From CAVYXF01 sp963772335 (GTDB lineage: Bacteria > Pseudomonadota > Alphaproteobacteria > Rhizobiales > Rhodomicrobiaceae), in assembly GCA_963772335.1 (NCBI GenBank), contig CAVYXF010000008.1, positions 310,001 through 374,000 on the forward strand: a stretch of 64,000 nucleotides of DNA, given 5' to 3'. Under the pieces are notes generated by a model that saw only the letters and a program-made list of their open reading frames with translations, was not told the DNA's origin and ran no database searches. How positions within the stretch are numbered: position 1 is the stretch's first letter; every line of letters starts with the position of its first letter. The position numbers were made by a program, and so were the translations under genes. Positions 17,786-27,093 of the stretch are shown piece by piece.

Positions 17786-18720
17786 GCCGGCCGCGCCGCG
17801 CGTTTGATGAGACCATCGACCGTCACGCGGCCGAGATCTGCGCCATCTGGACCTTTGACTGGCATTGCTGGTCTCCCCGACCACAGCAGTTCCGCTAGTG
17901 CGTCCCGTTGGGTTGCGGTGGCGGGAATGGCATCGCCCTCCGCCTCACCCGCTTCGACCGCCTCACCGACGGCCCTCAGCGAGAGCAGCTTGAACGGCCG
18001 CTCACCGGTGCCGATCATCTCCTCGACAAAGGCTGTCGCGGGCCGTGCCAGGATCTGCGCGGGCGCGGCGTATTGCATCACCTTGCCGCTATCCATGACC
18101 GCGATTTTGTCGCCGAGGCGGATGGCTTCCTCAACGTCATGCGTGACCAGGATAATGGTCGTTCCAAAACGCTTCTGAATCGCAAGCAGGTCGTCCTGTG
18201 CCTTGGCGCGGATAATCGGATCGAGCGCGCCGAACGGCTCGTCCATCAGCAGCACGTTCGGCTCGGCGGCGAGCGCGCGCGCCACGCCGATGCGCTGCTG
18301 CTGGCCGCCAGACAATTCGTGGGGATAGCGTGGCGCGTATTCGGCGGGATCGAGTTGGAACAGCCTCAAGAGCTCCTCGACCTTCCTGGCGATCCGGCCC
18401 CGATCCCAGCCGAGCAGGGCCGGCACCGTGGCGATATTCCCGGCAACGGTGCGATGCGGAAACAGCCCATGCCCCTGGATCACATAGCCGATGCTGCGGC
18501 GCAGGGCATAGCCGGCGATCTCGCGATTGTCGACGCCGTCAAGCCGGATGCTGCCGGAGGTCGGCTCGACGAGGCGGTTGATCATGCGCAGGAGGGTGGT
18601 CTTGCCGGAACCGGAGGTGCCAACGATCGCGGCGATGGTGCGCGGCTGGATCACCAAGGACACCTCGCTCACGACATCCTGGTCGCCGTAACGCTTGGTG
18701 ACGTTTTCGATCTCGATCAC
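17782..18720 (-). CDS. Osmoprotectant ABC ATPase (YehX/OpuBA-like)
   Basis: About 312 residues. Walker A GTSGSGKTT, signature LSGGQQQRIGVARAL, Walker B VLLMDEPFGALD, switch THDVEEA. A C-terminal tail of about 60 residues carries a degenerate CBS-like stretch. It starts with GTG at 18720 in a GTGA overlap with the upstream permease; a much longer open frame running up to 19479 is antisense-like readthrough and not part of the gene. It energises the two permeases in this cluster. Confidence 0.92.
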   Translation of the reverse strand: MIEIENVTKRYGDQDVVSEVSLVIQPRTIAAIVGTSGSGKTTLLRMINRLVEPTSGSIRLDGVDNREIAGYALRRSIGYVIQGHGLFPHRTVAGNIATVPALLGWDRGRIARKVEELLRLFQLDPAEYAPRYPHELSGGQQQRIGVARALAAEPNVLLMDEPFGALDPIIRAKAQDDLLAIQKRFGTTIILVTHDVEEAIRLGDKIAVMDSGKVMQYAAPAQILARPATAFVEEMIGTGERPFKLLSLRAVGEAVEAGEAEGDAIPATATQRDALAELLWSGRPAMPVKGPDGADLGRVTVDGLIKRAARPA

Positions 18721-19877
18721 GCGCGCAGGCTCCCATTCACCCGGCTGAGTTCGATCACGGCATCGAGAATGACCGCAGCGGCGAAGGCGAGAGCTACCGT
18801 CGGCACGGCACCGAGCAGGACAAGGTCCGTTGCGGTCTGTCCGATGCCCTGGAACACAAAAACGCCAAGTCCGCCGCCCCCGATCAGCGCGGCAATCGTT
18901 GCCATGCCGATATTCTGCACCAACACGATGCGGATGCCGGTCAGGATCACCGGCAAGGCGAGCGGGAATTCGACCTGGAACAACCGCTGGCGGTCGGTCA
19001 TGCCGACGCCGCGCGCCGCCTCTTCGGCCTCGGGGGGCACGCCGGCGAGTCCCACCACGGTATTGGCAACCACGGGCAGCAGCGAATAGAGCAAGAGCGC
19101 AAGGAATGCAGGTGTCGCGCCGATGCCGTGAATGCCGATCGCCGCGGCGCCCGGTACGTTGGCTGCGATCCAGCCGAGCGGGGCAATAAGGATGCCGAAC
19201 AGCGCGATCGACGGGATGGTCTGGACCGCATTGAGGACATTCAGGACGGCGTCTCGCAAGGCTGGGATGCGGTGGCAGAGAATGCCAAGCGGGATGCCGG
19301 CGACGACAGCCGCCGCGAGCGACCCGAGTGCCAGCGTCAGATGTCTGCTGGTCTCGGCCCAAAAGCTGTCCGCACGGCTGGCATATTCCTTGAGGATCGA
19401 CAGCCCGTCCCAACCGCCCAGAGTAAGCAATAGCCAGATAGCGGCGGCGACGAGCGCCAGCCCGCCGACCCGCGCCCATGGTGAAAGCCTGAGCCGCGTC
19501 AGAGCATCGGCCGCCAGCAATGCGAATGCGAACAGCAGCAGCCAGAAACCGGAGGCCGGCGCGACGCGGGCATAAGGGCTGTCGGGAGGCGTTAAATGCA
19601 GCGCGGTAAGACCGATTAAAACGGCGAGGGAGATCAGTGATACTGCCGCTGCGGCAAGCCGCGCCAGTGCCGGCGTCCTAAGCAGCGCAATGATGGCAGC
19701 TAGGCCAAGGATCGTCAGCAGCAGGGTGCCGGCCCATGCCGGCAAAGCTTCGAGGATGGTGCGCCCCTCGCCGGGCGCGATACGGCTTGCCCGCAGCGTT
19801 GCGAAGGGCAGGGCGGACGCGCCGTAGGCAGCCATCGCGGCAATCACCACGCCGAGCTTGTCGGCGCGGATGTTCAT
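18717..19877 (-). CDS. Osmoprotectant ABC permease with long N-terminal membrane extension (YehY-like)
   Basis: About 386 residues, longer than the partner permease. The first 150 residues hold about four extra hydrophobic segments and the C-terminal 200 form the transport domain with EEAARGVGMTDRQRLFQVEFPLALP. E. coli YehY has the same two-part build. It lies between the binding-protein gene and the ATPase gene and is co-transcribed with both. Confidence 0.9.
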   Translation of the reverse strand: MNIRADKLGVVIAAMAAYGASALPFATLRASRIAPGEGRTILEALPAWAGTLLLTILGLAAIIALLRTPALARLAAAAVSLISLAVLIGLTALHLTPPDSPYARVAPASGFWLLLFAFALLAADALTRLRLSPWARVGGLALVAAAIWLLLTLGGWDGLSILKEYASRADSFWAETSRHLTLALGSLAAAVVAGIPLGILCHRIPALRDAVLNVLNAVQTIPSIALFGILIAPLGWIAANVPGAAAIGIHGIGATPAFLALLLYSLLPVVANTVVGLAGVPPEAEEAARGVGMTDRQRLFQVEFPLALPVILTGIRIVLVQNIGMATIAALIGGGGLGVFVFQGIGQTATDLVLLGAVPTVALAFAAAVILDAVIELSRVNGSLRA

Positions 19878-19923
19878 GAGAGCGACCTGCTGGCAAGGCG
19901 GTCTTCGCGCGGCTCTGCCATGG

Positions 19924-20835
19924 CTACTTCAAGAATCCGTTCTTCTTCAGAAAGTCCTCCGCGACCGCCTTGGCCGGCTCGCCTCCGAGCTGCACCCGCC
20001 CATTCAGCCCCTGCAACACGGCGAGGTCGAGCTTGGCGAAGACCGGCTTCAGCTGCGCCTCGATCTGCGGATATTTCTGCAGCACGGTTTCCCGGATGAT
20101 CGGCGCTGGCTGGTAGACCGGCTGCACGCCCTTGTCGTCCTTCAGCACGACGAGCCCTGCTGAGGCGATGGCGCCGTCCGTGCCATAGACCATGGCGGCG
20201 TTGGCACCGCTGGTCTGGTTGGCTGCTGCCGCAATGGTTGCCGCGGTATCGCCCCCGGAAAGTGTGATGAGTTGCTCAGGCTTCAGCGTGAAGCCGTAAG
20301 CCGTCTGGAAGGCCGGCAGCGCTGCGGCCGAATTCACGAACTCCGCCGATGCGGCAAGGATCACCTTCCCGCCGCCGGCGACATATTTGCCGAAGTCCGA
20401 CAGCGTCGTCAGCTTGCCGGCATCCGCGACTTCCTTGCGCACCGCAATGCCCCAGGTGTTGTTGGCTGGCGACGGCGACAGCCAGACGATTTTGTTCGCC
20501 TCATAGTCCAGCTTCTTGACGGTCTCATAAGCCTCGGCGGCGTTCTTCCAGACCGGATCGTTGGGCTTCTGGAAGAAGAAAGCGCCGTTGCCGGTGTATT
20601 CAGGATAGATGTCGATCTCACCGGCGGTGATCGCCTTACGCACGACGGGCGTTCCGCCGAGTTGCAGGCGATCGGTGGTGTCGATGCCGCTCGCGCCCAG
20701 CATCAGAAGGATGATGTTGCCGAGCACCCCGCCCTCCGTGTCGATCTTGGAGGAGACGACGACCTGTGCCTTAGCGATGCCGGTGGTCATGGCGAGTGCG
20801 AGCGCCGCGCCGATCAAGCTGTTCTTCAAGGACAT
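19924..20835 (-). CDS. Osmoprotectant-binding periplasmic protein (YehZ/OsmF-like)
   Basis: About 303 residues. The signal peptide MSLKNSLIGAALALAMTTGIAKA ends in an AKA-Q cleavage site. The mature part has KIDTEGGVLGNIILLML and IDIYPEYTGNGAFFF, both hallmarks of the OpuBC/OsmF group. AAGGA lies upstream of the ATG at 20835. First gene of the yehZYXW-like operon; choline-type quaternary amines are the family ligands, although E. coli OsmF binds betaine only weakly. Confidence 0.9.
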   Translation of the reverse strand: MSLKNSLIGAALALAMTTGIAKAQVVVSSKIDTEGGVLGNIILLMLGASGIDTTDRLQLGGTPVVRKAITAGEIDIYPEYTGNGAFFFQKPNDPVWKNAAEAYETVKKLDYEANKIVWLSPSPANNTWGIAVRKEVADAGKLTTLSDFGKYVAGGGKVILAASAEFVNSAAALPAFQTAYGFTLKPEQLITLSGGDTAATIAAAANQTSGANAAMVYGTDGAIASAGLVVLKDDKGVQPVYQPAPIIRETVLQKYPQIEAQLKPVFAKLDLAVLQGLNGRVQLGGEPAKAVAEDFLKKNGFLK

Positions 20836-21086
20836 GCGGGATTCCTTTCCTCCGGCCAACGCCAATGCAACGTCGGAAGCCGGCACCAAGCGTTAGAGCC
20901 GAAAGTCGCCAAACTAAGGATGGTTCGGCCTCAGTCCACGCAAGTGACAACAAATGTCGCTTTGACGACTGGAAATCGGAAGAAAAAACTGACTGGAGCC
21001 GTCGGCGTGGTCGGCCGGTTATCGTCAGGCGCTGCGCTGCAAGTGGTGGCGTCCACCACTTCAGCACAGAGATGGCAGCTGGTAGG

Positions 21087-23708
21087 TCAGCGCAGGTGGC
21101 TTGGTTGCATGCCGTACCACCACAGCTTGGCTGCCTCGGTCGCAGCGATATAAGCGGCGACGATCAGCAGGCTGACAAGGAGGAGGTGGGGCGGCAGGGG
21201 CGCGAGACCGAACCCCCGCGCCACAGGACCGAGATAGGGAAGAGCGATGGCGAGCCCTCCGCAGAGCAGCGTGGAGAACAGCAGGGATGGGCTCGGCCGG
21301 CTCCTCCAGCTTGGAAGACGCGTCCGCAAGACGAGGACCACGGCAAGCTCGGTCAGCAGCGAGATGACGAACCATGTGCTTTGGAACAGCGCCTCGCCGG
21401 CTTCAAACAGCTTCAGGAGCATGGTGAAGGTGAGAAGATCGAAAGCCGTGCTGATCAGCCCGAAGATGATCATGAAGGATTGGATTTTGCCGATATCCCA
21501 GCGCTGCGGGCCTTGCGTGGCGCCCGGATCGACATTGTCGGTCGAGATCGCGACGGAGGGGAAGTCGGAGAGAAAGTTGTTGAGCAGGATCTGCTTGGCG
21601 AGCAGCGGCAGAAACGGAACGAACAGCGTGGCAAGCGCCATGCTGATCATGTTGCCGAAATTGGCGCTTGTCGTGATGGCGATATATTTCATCATGTTGG
21701 CGAAGGTCCGCCGGCCCGCGACGACCCCCTCCTTCAGCACATTCAGGTCCCGCTCGAGCAGCACGATGTCTGCGCTTTCCCGGGCAACGTCGACGGCCTG
21801 ATCGACGGAAACGCCGACATCGGCGACATGAAGCGCCGGACCGTCGTTGATGCCGTCGCCCATGAAGGCGACAGCGTGACCACGCTCTTGCAGCGCGTGG
21901 ACGATCCGCTCCTTCTGCTGGGGGTCCACCTCGGCAAAGATGTCCGTGCGTTCGGCGAGGTGCCATAGCGCTTCGCCATGGGTCTCGTGCAGATCGCGGC
22001 CGGTGAGCAGGCGTGATGGATCAAGACCGACGGCTTCCGCGACATGCGCGGTGACATACCGATTATCGCCAGAGATGATCTTGGTCTTTATGCCAAGCGC
22101 GGCCAGGTCGCGGAGCGTCGCTTCGATGCCCTCCTTCAACGGGTCGAAGAACATGATGAAGCCCTCGAACACCATCCCGGCTTCGTCGGTGCGCTCATAG
22201 GCTGGCTGAGCGATGATGCGCTTCGTCGCGACGGCCAGAATGCGAAAGCCTTCGGCGCTTCTGCTACGATGAAAGAGCTCGGCCGTCTCCCGCCTGTTTT
22301 CGTCGAGCGGCACCGCCCCGTCTCCAACAGACAGACGATCGCAGCAGCAGATAACGCTGTCGAAGGCGCCCTTGGTGATAATCAGGTGGGTACTTCTGTC
22401 TCCCTCGTCCGCAACGACGACCGTCAGCCGCTTGCGAAGGAAATCATAGGGAATCTCGTCAATCTTCTGGATGGCTCCCAGACGCAGACCCCGCCGGTCC
22501 GCTTCCCCGACAATGGCCGCATCCAGCGGATTTTCGATGCCGGTTTCCAGCCGCGCATTGATAGAGGCATAGTTGAACACGCTGTCGGACGCGCCGCCCT
22601 CAGCGTCGGTCGCTGCACTCACCTCCACTACCCCCTTGGTCAGGGTGCCGGTTTTGTCGGTGCACAGGATATCGACGCATCCAAGGTTCTCGATGGCTTC
22701 AAGCCGGCGCACGAGCACGCCGCGTTTCGCCATCTGCCTTGCACCTGCGGAAAGCGTCACGCTGACGATCGCCGGCAATAGCTCTGGCGTCAGCCCGACC
22801 GCCAGGGCCACGGCAAAGAGCAGCGAATCGATCAGCGGACGCTCGAGCCACAGATTGATGACGAGGACGAAGATCACGATCCCGGTCATGATCCGGGTGA
22901 GCAGATAGCCGAACCGGCGAATACCGCGTTCGAAATCCGTTTCCCCGTTCGGTCCGGCAATGCCTTGCGCGATTGCTGCGAGCTCCGTCGCCTTCCCCGT
23001 TCGCGCAATCAGGACCTTCGCTGTCCCGCTTCTCACCGATGTGCCGAGGAAAACGGCATTGCTCCTCTCCGACAGCGCGGCCTCGGTTGCCGCCAGTCCG
23101 GGCATTTTCTCAACAGGCATGGACTCGCCGGTCAGTGCGGCCTGCGAGACGAGGAAATCCCGCGCCTCCAATATGATGCCGTCGGCCGGCACCAGGTTTC
23201 CGGCGGCGAGCAGAACGACATCACCCGGAACAATCCGCCTGGCGTCGATGGTTGTCGGCAGCCCGCCGCGCAGAACGCAGGCCTTGAGCGCCAGCCTGTT
23301 GCGCAGCCGCTCGATGGCCGATGACGCGCGGTATTCCTGAGAGAAGCCCAGGATCGTGCTGCCGAGCACAATCAGAAGAATGATGATCGCATCGGTCCAT
23401 TGCTGGACAAGTAGCGAGATGCCGGCACCGAACACCAGAATGAGAACCAGGGGGCTCTCGAACTGGCGCAGCGCGAGCCGCAGGAGCGCGGCGCGCTCCC
23501 GGCCGGCGAGGCGGTTTTCACCGACCTGCCTCAACCGCCTTTCCGCCTCGCCTTGCGGGAGCCCCGAGGCGGACGTCTCCAGCGCCCGCAACAGCGTAGC
23601 CGGCGTCTGCGCCCAATAGGCCTCCACTTCCGCCGGATAGTTGTCGTCGGCGGGCTCCGTAACGGCGACAGCGGGAGTGCCAGCTTCGTACCGATCGGCG
23701 ACGCTCAT
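21087..23708 (-). CDS. mgtA: Mg2+-importing P-type ATPase (MgtA/MgtB-like)
   Basis: An 873-residue P3B-type ATPase in the inner membrane. Visible: TGES at 193-196, the membrane motif GLTPEL at 305-310, the phosphorylation site DKTGTLT at 351-357, GDGIND at 617-622 and the MgtA-specific LNNFLSDFPSVAIS in the following membrane block. No M-box leader is seen. Only 22 bases separate it from the CBS-BON gene upstream, so both are probably one transcript, whose start region holds an Fnr/FixK-type palindrome. Mg2+ import under low oxygen or stress is inferred. Confidence 0.92.
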   Translation of the reverse strand: MSVADRYEAGTPAVAVTEPADDNYPAEVEAYWAQTPATLLRALETSASGLPQGEAERRLRQVGENRLAGRERAALLRLALRQFESPLVLILVFGAGISLLVQQWTDAIIILLIVLGSTILGFSQEYRASSAIERLRNRLALKACVLRGGLPTTIDARRIVPGDVVLLAAGNLVPADGIILEARDFLVSQAALTGESMPVEKMPGLAATEAALSERSNAVFLGTSVRSGTAKVLIARTGKATELAAIAQGIAGPNGETDFERGIRRFGYLLTRIMTGIVIFVLVINLWLERPLIDSLLFAVALAVGLTPELLPAIVSVTLSAGARQMAKRGVLVRRLEAIENLGCVDILCTDKTGTLTKGVVEVSAATDAEGGASDSVFNYASINARLETGIENPLDAAIVGEADRRGLRLGAIQKIDEIPYDFLRKRLTVVVADEGDRSTHLIITKGAFDSVICCCDRLSVGDGAVPLDENRRETAELFHRSRSAEGFRILAVATKRIIAQPAYERTDEAGMVFEGFIMFFDPLKEGIEATLRDLAALGIKTKIISGDNRYVTAHVAEAVGLDPSRLLTGRDLHETHGEALWHLAERTDIFAEVDPQQKERIVHALQERGHAVAFMGDGINDGPALHVADVGVSVDQAVDVARESADIVLLERDLNVLKEGVVAGRRTFANMMKYIAITTSANFGNMISMALATLFVPFLPLLAKQILLNNFLSDFPSVAISTDNVDPGATQGPQRWDIGKIQSFMIIFGLISTAFDLLTFTMLLKLFEAGEALFQSTWFVISLLTELAVVLVLRTRLPSWRSRPSPSLLFSTLLCGGLAIALPYLGPVARGFGLAPLPPHLLLVSLLIVAAYIAATEAAKLWWYGMQPSHLR

Positions 23709-23730
23709 AGGCGCTCCAGTCTGGGTGGCG

Positions 23731-24414
23731 TCAAGCCGCCGCGAACGGGCGCGAGATCAGGTGGTCATCGACCGCGGTCACGCCAGGGATCGCCTCTGCG
23801 GCAACCTTGAGAGCCTTGCGCTCGGCTTCGCTGTCCATAATGCCCCATAGCTCGACCACACCGCTCGATACGGTGACATTGACCAAGGCCAGATCCGCCC
23901 AGGGTTGCTCAGCAAGCTTGGCCAGAAGCGTCGCGCGGATCGCCTGATCGGATGAGGACATTGCGAGAATTGGCGGGGCGCTGGCGATCGCCTGAATGAG
24001 GTTCGCTCGGCTCACCAGCCCGACGACTTCTCCATTCTCGACGATCGGCACCCGTTTGATGCCATGCTTTTCCAGAAGTCGTGCAATTTCCCGAACCGGG
24101 GTCTCGGGCGAGGCCGTAATAAGGCGGCGGGACATGATATCGGCGACATGGCGGCCATGCTCGCGTACATATTCGCTGGCGAGCGATTGTTTGCTGGCGA
24201 GCAAGCTCAACCACCACGACCGCCGGCGTCCGGTGCCGGCCTCGCTGCGTTGTAGGAGGTCACCCTCGCTGACCACGCCGACCAGCTTCCCCTCCTCGTC
24301 GAGGACTGGGGCGCCGCTGATGCGCTTCTCGAGAAACAATTCGGCCACCTTCTGCACCTCGGTCCGAGGGCTGACGGTGATGACGGGCGATGTCATGATA
24401 TCGCGGGCTTTCAT
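23731..24414 (-). CDS. Two CBS domains plus BON domain protein
   Basis: A 227-residue protein. The CBS pair covers residues 1-60 (ARDIMTSPVITVSP) and about 90-145 (VADIMSRRLITASPETPVREIA), and a BON domain follows from about 155, with the usual VSSGVVELWG strand and a glycine at the turn. CBS pairs bind adenine nucleotides; BON often binds membranes or other proteins. Proteins of this build are common in oxygen- and stress-response clusters of proteobacteria. AAGGAGAG precedes the ATG. It is co-directional with mgtA. Confidence 0.88.
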   Translation of the reverse strand: MKARDIMTSPVITVSPRTEVQKVAELFLEKRISGAPVLDEEGKLVGVVSEGDLLQRSEAGTGRRRSWWLSLLASKQSLASEYVREHGRHVADIMSRRLITASPETPVREIARLLEKHGIKRVPIVENGEVVGLVSRANLIQAIASAPPILAMSSSDQAIRATLLAKLAEQPWADLALVNVTVSSGVVELWGIMDSEAERKALKVAAEAIPGVTAVDDHLISRPFAAA

Positions 24415-24467
24415 TTCGCTCTCCTTGCATGGAGCGTTTACTACAACTCAGGTCGCGATTGAGGGCG

Positions 24468-24481
24468 TTGATTTAGCGCAA
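24468..24481 (-). promoter_or_regulatory. Fnr/FixK-type box upstream of the CBS-BON/mgtA genes
   Basis: On the minus strand the sequence is TTGCGCTAAATCAA, fitting TTG[A/C]-N6-[T/G]CAA. Its centre is about 60 bases before the ATG at 24414. A TAGTAA -10-like hexamer at 24438-24443 would place transcription start near 24431-24433, putting the box at about -42, the class II activation position. It overlaps the stop codon of the response regulator gene. Confidence 0.5.
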
Positions 24482-25192
24482 ATGCTTCCGCACATCCGCG
24501 GCGAACACATACCCCGAGCCGCGAACGGTCTTGATCAGCTGCGGATGATCGGCATCGGCCTCGATCTTCTTGCGCAGCCGCGCGACCAGATTGTCGATGG
24601 ACCGGTCAAGAGGCGACCAGTCCTGGCTCTTCAGCAGATCCATGATTGCATCGCGCGACAGCACGCGATGGGGGCGCTTGACGAAAGCTTCCAACAAATT
24701 GAATTCGCTGGTGGTGAGGTCCTGAGCGTCCCCATTCGTTCGCGTCAAACTGCGGCGGCCGATGTCGAAGGTCCACGCCTCGAACTGATAGCGCTCATGT
24801 GCTGATGATGGCTGGTCAGCCGTCGAGGAGGACCGCCGCAGCACGGCGCGAACCCGCGCCAGCAGCTCGCGCAGCTCAAAGGGCTTGGCCAGATAGTCAT
24901 CTGCCCCCAACTCAAGCCCGACCACGCGGTCAATGGCGTCGCCCTTGCCGGTGAGCATGATGATCGGCACGTTGCGCTGCTTGCGGATCTCCCGGGCGAG
25001 ATCGAGACCACTCTCCTGACCCAGATTGAGGTCGAGCGTGATCAGCGCAATAGCATGCCGTTCGAGCTGTGTTCGCAGCTCGGCGCCGTTCTGAGCCTCG
25101 GCAACGGCAAAGCCTTCGCCTTCGAAACAGCGTCGCAGCAGGGTGCGAACCTTCGGATCGTCGTCGACAATAAGGATGTGTCCAGCTGTCAC
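24473..25192 (-). CDS. OmpR-family response regulator
   Basis: A 239-residue two-domain regulator. The receiver starts ILIVDDDPKVR, has the phosphoacceptor Asp in LITLDLNLGQESG, Thr in MLTGK and the Lys in LAKPFEL. The C-terminal winged helix has LTTSEFNLLEAFVKRPHRVLSRD and RSIDNLVARLRKKIE with the final GSGYVF hairpin. It is divergent from the hybrid kinase 165 bases away, which is its likely partner, though the kinase also has its own receiver domain. Confidence 0.92.
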   Translation of the reverse strand: MTAGHILIVDDDPKVRTLLRRCFEGEGFAVAEAQNGAELRTQLERHAIALITLDLNLGQESGLDLAREIRKQRNVPIIMLTGKGDAIDRVVGLELGADDYLAKPFELRELLARVRAVLRRSSSTADQPSSAHERYQFEAWTFDIGRRSLTRTNGDAQDLTTSEFNLLEAFVKRPHRVLSRDAIMDLLKSQDWSPLDRSIDNLVARLRKKIEADADHPQLIKTVRGSGYVFAADVRKHLR

Positions 25193-25295
25193 GATGCGCC
25201 ACTAATACACTTTAGCCATTCTCTGCCGTGCAAACCCACGAAAAGTCTTCCTCATCGCGCGCGCGAGCTAGCCCTCGCCATCTATGATAGAATTG

Positions 25296-25347
25296 CACGT
25301 CGAGGGCCAAAGCGCACGAATCACGTCCAGGGCCAAAGCGCACGAAT
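25296..25347. repeat. Perfectly adjacent 26-bp tandem duplication
   Basis: CACGTCGAGGGCCAAAGCGC plus ACGAAT at 25296-25321 is repeated at 25322-25347 with one G to C change. It lies just before the ribosome site of the hybrid kinase, within its leader or promoter. A recent slip duplication is the simplest cause; an effect on kinase expression is possible but unseen. Confidence 0.85.
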
Positions 25348-25357
25348 ATTGGGAGAC

Positions 25358-26950
25358 ATGATGACCCAAACGCCTCGCCAAATCCCTTCGGCCGAAGCGA
25401 ATGCCGCCAAGCTGCGCGGCATTCTCGAATCCGCCGTAACGGCCATCATCACCATTGATGACCGTGGCTTGATGGAAACGGTGAACCCCGCCACCGAACG
25501 CCTGTTCGGCTACAGCGCCGCGGAGCTTATGGGTCAGAATGTCAAGATCCTGACGCCTCAGCCCTACAGGGCTGAGCATGACGGCTACATTAGCGGTTAT
25601 CTGAATACCGGGATCAAAAAGATTATCGGCATCGGCCGCGAAGTGAGAGGGCGGCGCAAGGACGGCACCACCTTTCCGCTGCATCTGTCCGTCAGTGAAT
25701 TCGAGGCGGATGGCCGGCGTTACTTCACCGGCATGATTCATGACATCAGCGATCGGACGCATGTCGAGGAAGCGCTCCTGGAGAGCGAGCGTCGGCTGGC
25801 GCAATCCCAGAAGATGGAGGCGGTGGGCCAGCTGACGGGCGGCATCGCTCACGATTTCAACAATCTGCTGCTCGTCATCACCGGCAATCTCGAGCTTCTG
25901 GAGTCGTATCTGGCAGGCGAAGAGCCGAAGATCCTGCTAAAGGAGGCGCAGGATGCGGTCGCCCTTGGTGCTAAGCTCACGGACCAGCTCCTCACCTTTG
26001 CCCGCCGCCGCCATATGGATGCCCATATCATCCAATTGAACGAGCTCGTGGTCAGCATCACCGATATGCTCCGGAGGACGCTTGGCGAACACATTGCGCT
26101 TTCCACCTCGCTCGCCCGCGATGTGTGGCTGACCCGCGCCAATTCCGCCCAGTTTCAGAGTGCGATCATCAACATGGCGGTCAATGCGCGCGATGCCATG
26201 CCCCAAGGCGGCAAGCTGGTCGTCGAGACCCGAAATATCGAGCTCGACGATGAGCAATCCGATCTGCAGTCCGACCTGAAGCCCGGACAGTACGTCCAGC
26301 TATCGATCTCCGACACCGGCACAGGCATGCCGCCTGAGACACGCGACCGGGTGTTCGAGCCGTTTTTCACCACCAAGGAAAAGGGGCGGGGCACAGGGCT
26401 CGGCCTGGCAATGGTGTATGGCTTCGTGAAGCAATCCGGTGGGCACGTGACCATCTATAGCGAGGTGGAACAGGGGACGACCATCAACCTCTATCTTCCT
26501 CGAGCCGACGACGCATCCGCAGCGCCGGTTAAGGAGAGGAAGGGTCATATTGATCCCCAGGCGCGCGAGACCATCCTGGTTGTGGAGGACGACGAGCGCG
26601 TGCGCCAGCTGACCATCAGACGCTTGAAGATGATCGGCTATCAGGTTGTCGAGGCAAGCGACGGGCCAACCGCCCTGGATATCCTGCGTCGTGAGGATAC
26701 GATCGACCTGGTTTTCACCGACCTCATTATGCCGGGCGGGCTATCTGGCCGTGACGTGGCCATCCAGGCGCGTCAGCTCAAACCGGGTATCAAAGTCCTG
26801 CTGACCTCGGGTTATGCTGAGGAGCTGGTGCGTGGCGACGAGTTGCAGCGCGAGCAGCTCACGGTGCTTCGCAAACCCTACCAGCAGGCCGATCTTGTCG
26901 CTGCGCTGCGCACCGCCTTGGCCGGCAGTGCGGAACAAACCGCGCGCTGA
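25358..26950 (+). CDS. Hybrid sensor histidine kinase with FixL-like haem PAS domain and C-terminal receiver
   Basis: About 530 residues. The PAS domain (about 15-135) resembles the FixL oxygen sensor: PYRAEHDGYISGY with His74, then KKIIGIGR with Arg94. In Bradyrhizobium FixL the haem ligand His200 and distal Arg220 show the same 20-residue spacing. The transmitter has GGIAHDFNN (His165), then NMAVNARDAM, DTGTGM, and GTGLGLAMVYG of the ATP domain. From about residue 405 a receiver follows (ILVVEDDERVR, VFTDLIMPGG, LRKPY). No membrane segment is seen, so it is cytoplasmic. The start has GGGAGA; ATG 25358 or 25361 are equivalent. Oxygen sensing is inferred, not shown. Confidence 0.85.
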   Translation: MMTQTPRQIPSAEANAAKLRGILESAVTAIITIDDRGLMETVNPATERLFGYSAAELMGQNVKILTPQPYRAEHDGYISGYLNTGIKKIIGIGREVRGRRKDGTTFPLHLSVSEFEADGRRYFTGMIHDISDRTHVEEALLESERRLAQSQKMEAVGQLTGGIAHDFNNLLLVITGNLELLESYLAGEEPKILLKEAQDAVALGAKLTDQLLTFARRRHMDAHIIQLNELVVSITDMLRRTLGEHIALSTSLARDVWLTRANSAQFQSAIINMAVNARDAMPQGGKLVVETRNIELDDEQSDLQSDLKPGQYVQLSISDTGTGMPPETRDRVFEPFFTTKEKGRGTGLGLAMVYGFVKQSGGHVTIYSEVEQGTTINLYLPRADDASAAPVKERKGHIDPQARETILVVEDDERVRQLTIRRLKMIGYQVVEASDGPTALDILRREDTIDLVFTDLIMPGGLSGRDVAIQARQLKPGIKVLLTSGYAEELVRGDELQREQLTVLRKPYQQADLVAALRTALAGSAEQTAR

Positions 26951-27063
26951 GAACTTACCCGGCGTACCGTTGACGATGATCAATGCGCGTGCGTTCGGCG
27001 TCGGCCAATCTCTGCAAAGTGATGAGTTTCTGTGGCATCCAGGCCGAGCGCAAGGGTGTGTTT

Positions 27064-27077
27064 TTGATCAAGGTCAA
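27064..27077 (+). promoter_or_regulatory. Possible Fnr/FixK-type box before the unknown gene at 27094
   Basis: TTGATCAAGGTCAA matches TTGA-N6-TCAA and also TTGAT-N4-xTCAA at nine of ten positions. It ends only 17 bases before the predicted GTG start, so a class II promoter would begin transcription inside the annotated coding region. Either the true start is further in, the site represses, or the match is chance. Confidence 0.3.
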
Positions 27078-27093
27078 ATGCTGGTGAACGTCC

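Noticed and set aside
17782..19479. 565-codon frame around the osmoprotectant ATPase
   Set aside because: The part above 18720 overlaps the permease gene in another frame and is Arg-rich nonsense; the ATPase starts at the GTGA overlap.
23709..23730. M-box magnesium riboswitch before mgtA
   Set aside because: Only 22 bases separate mgtA from the CBS-BON gene, too short for the element.
24468..24481. Strict Fnr consensus TTGAT-N4-ATCAA
   Set aside because: One half-site departs (GCGCAA side), so only the looser FixK-type pattern is claimed.
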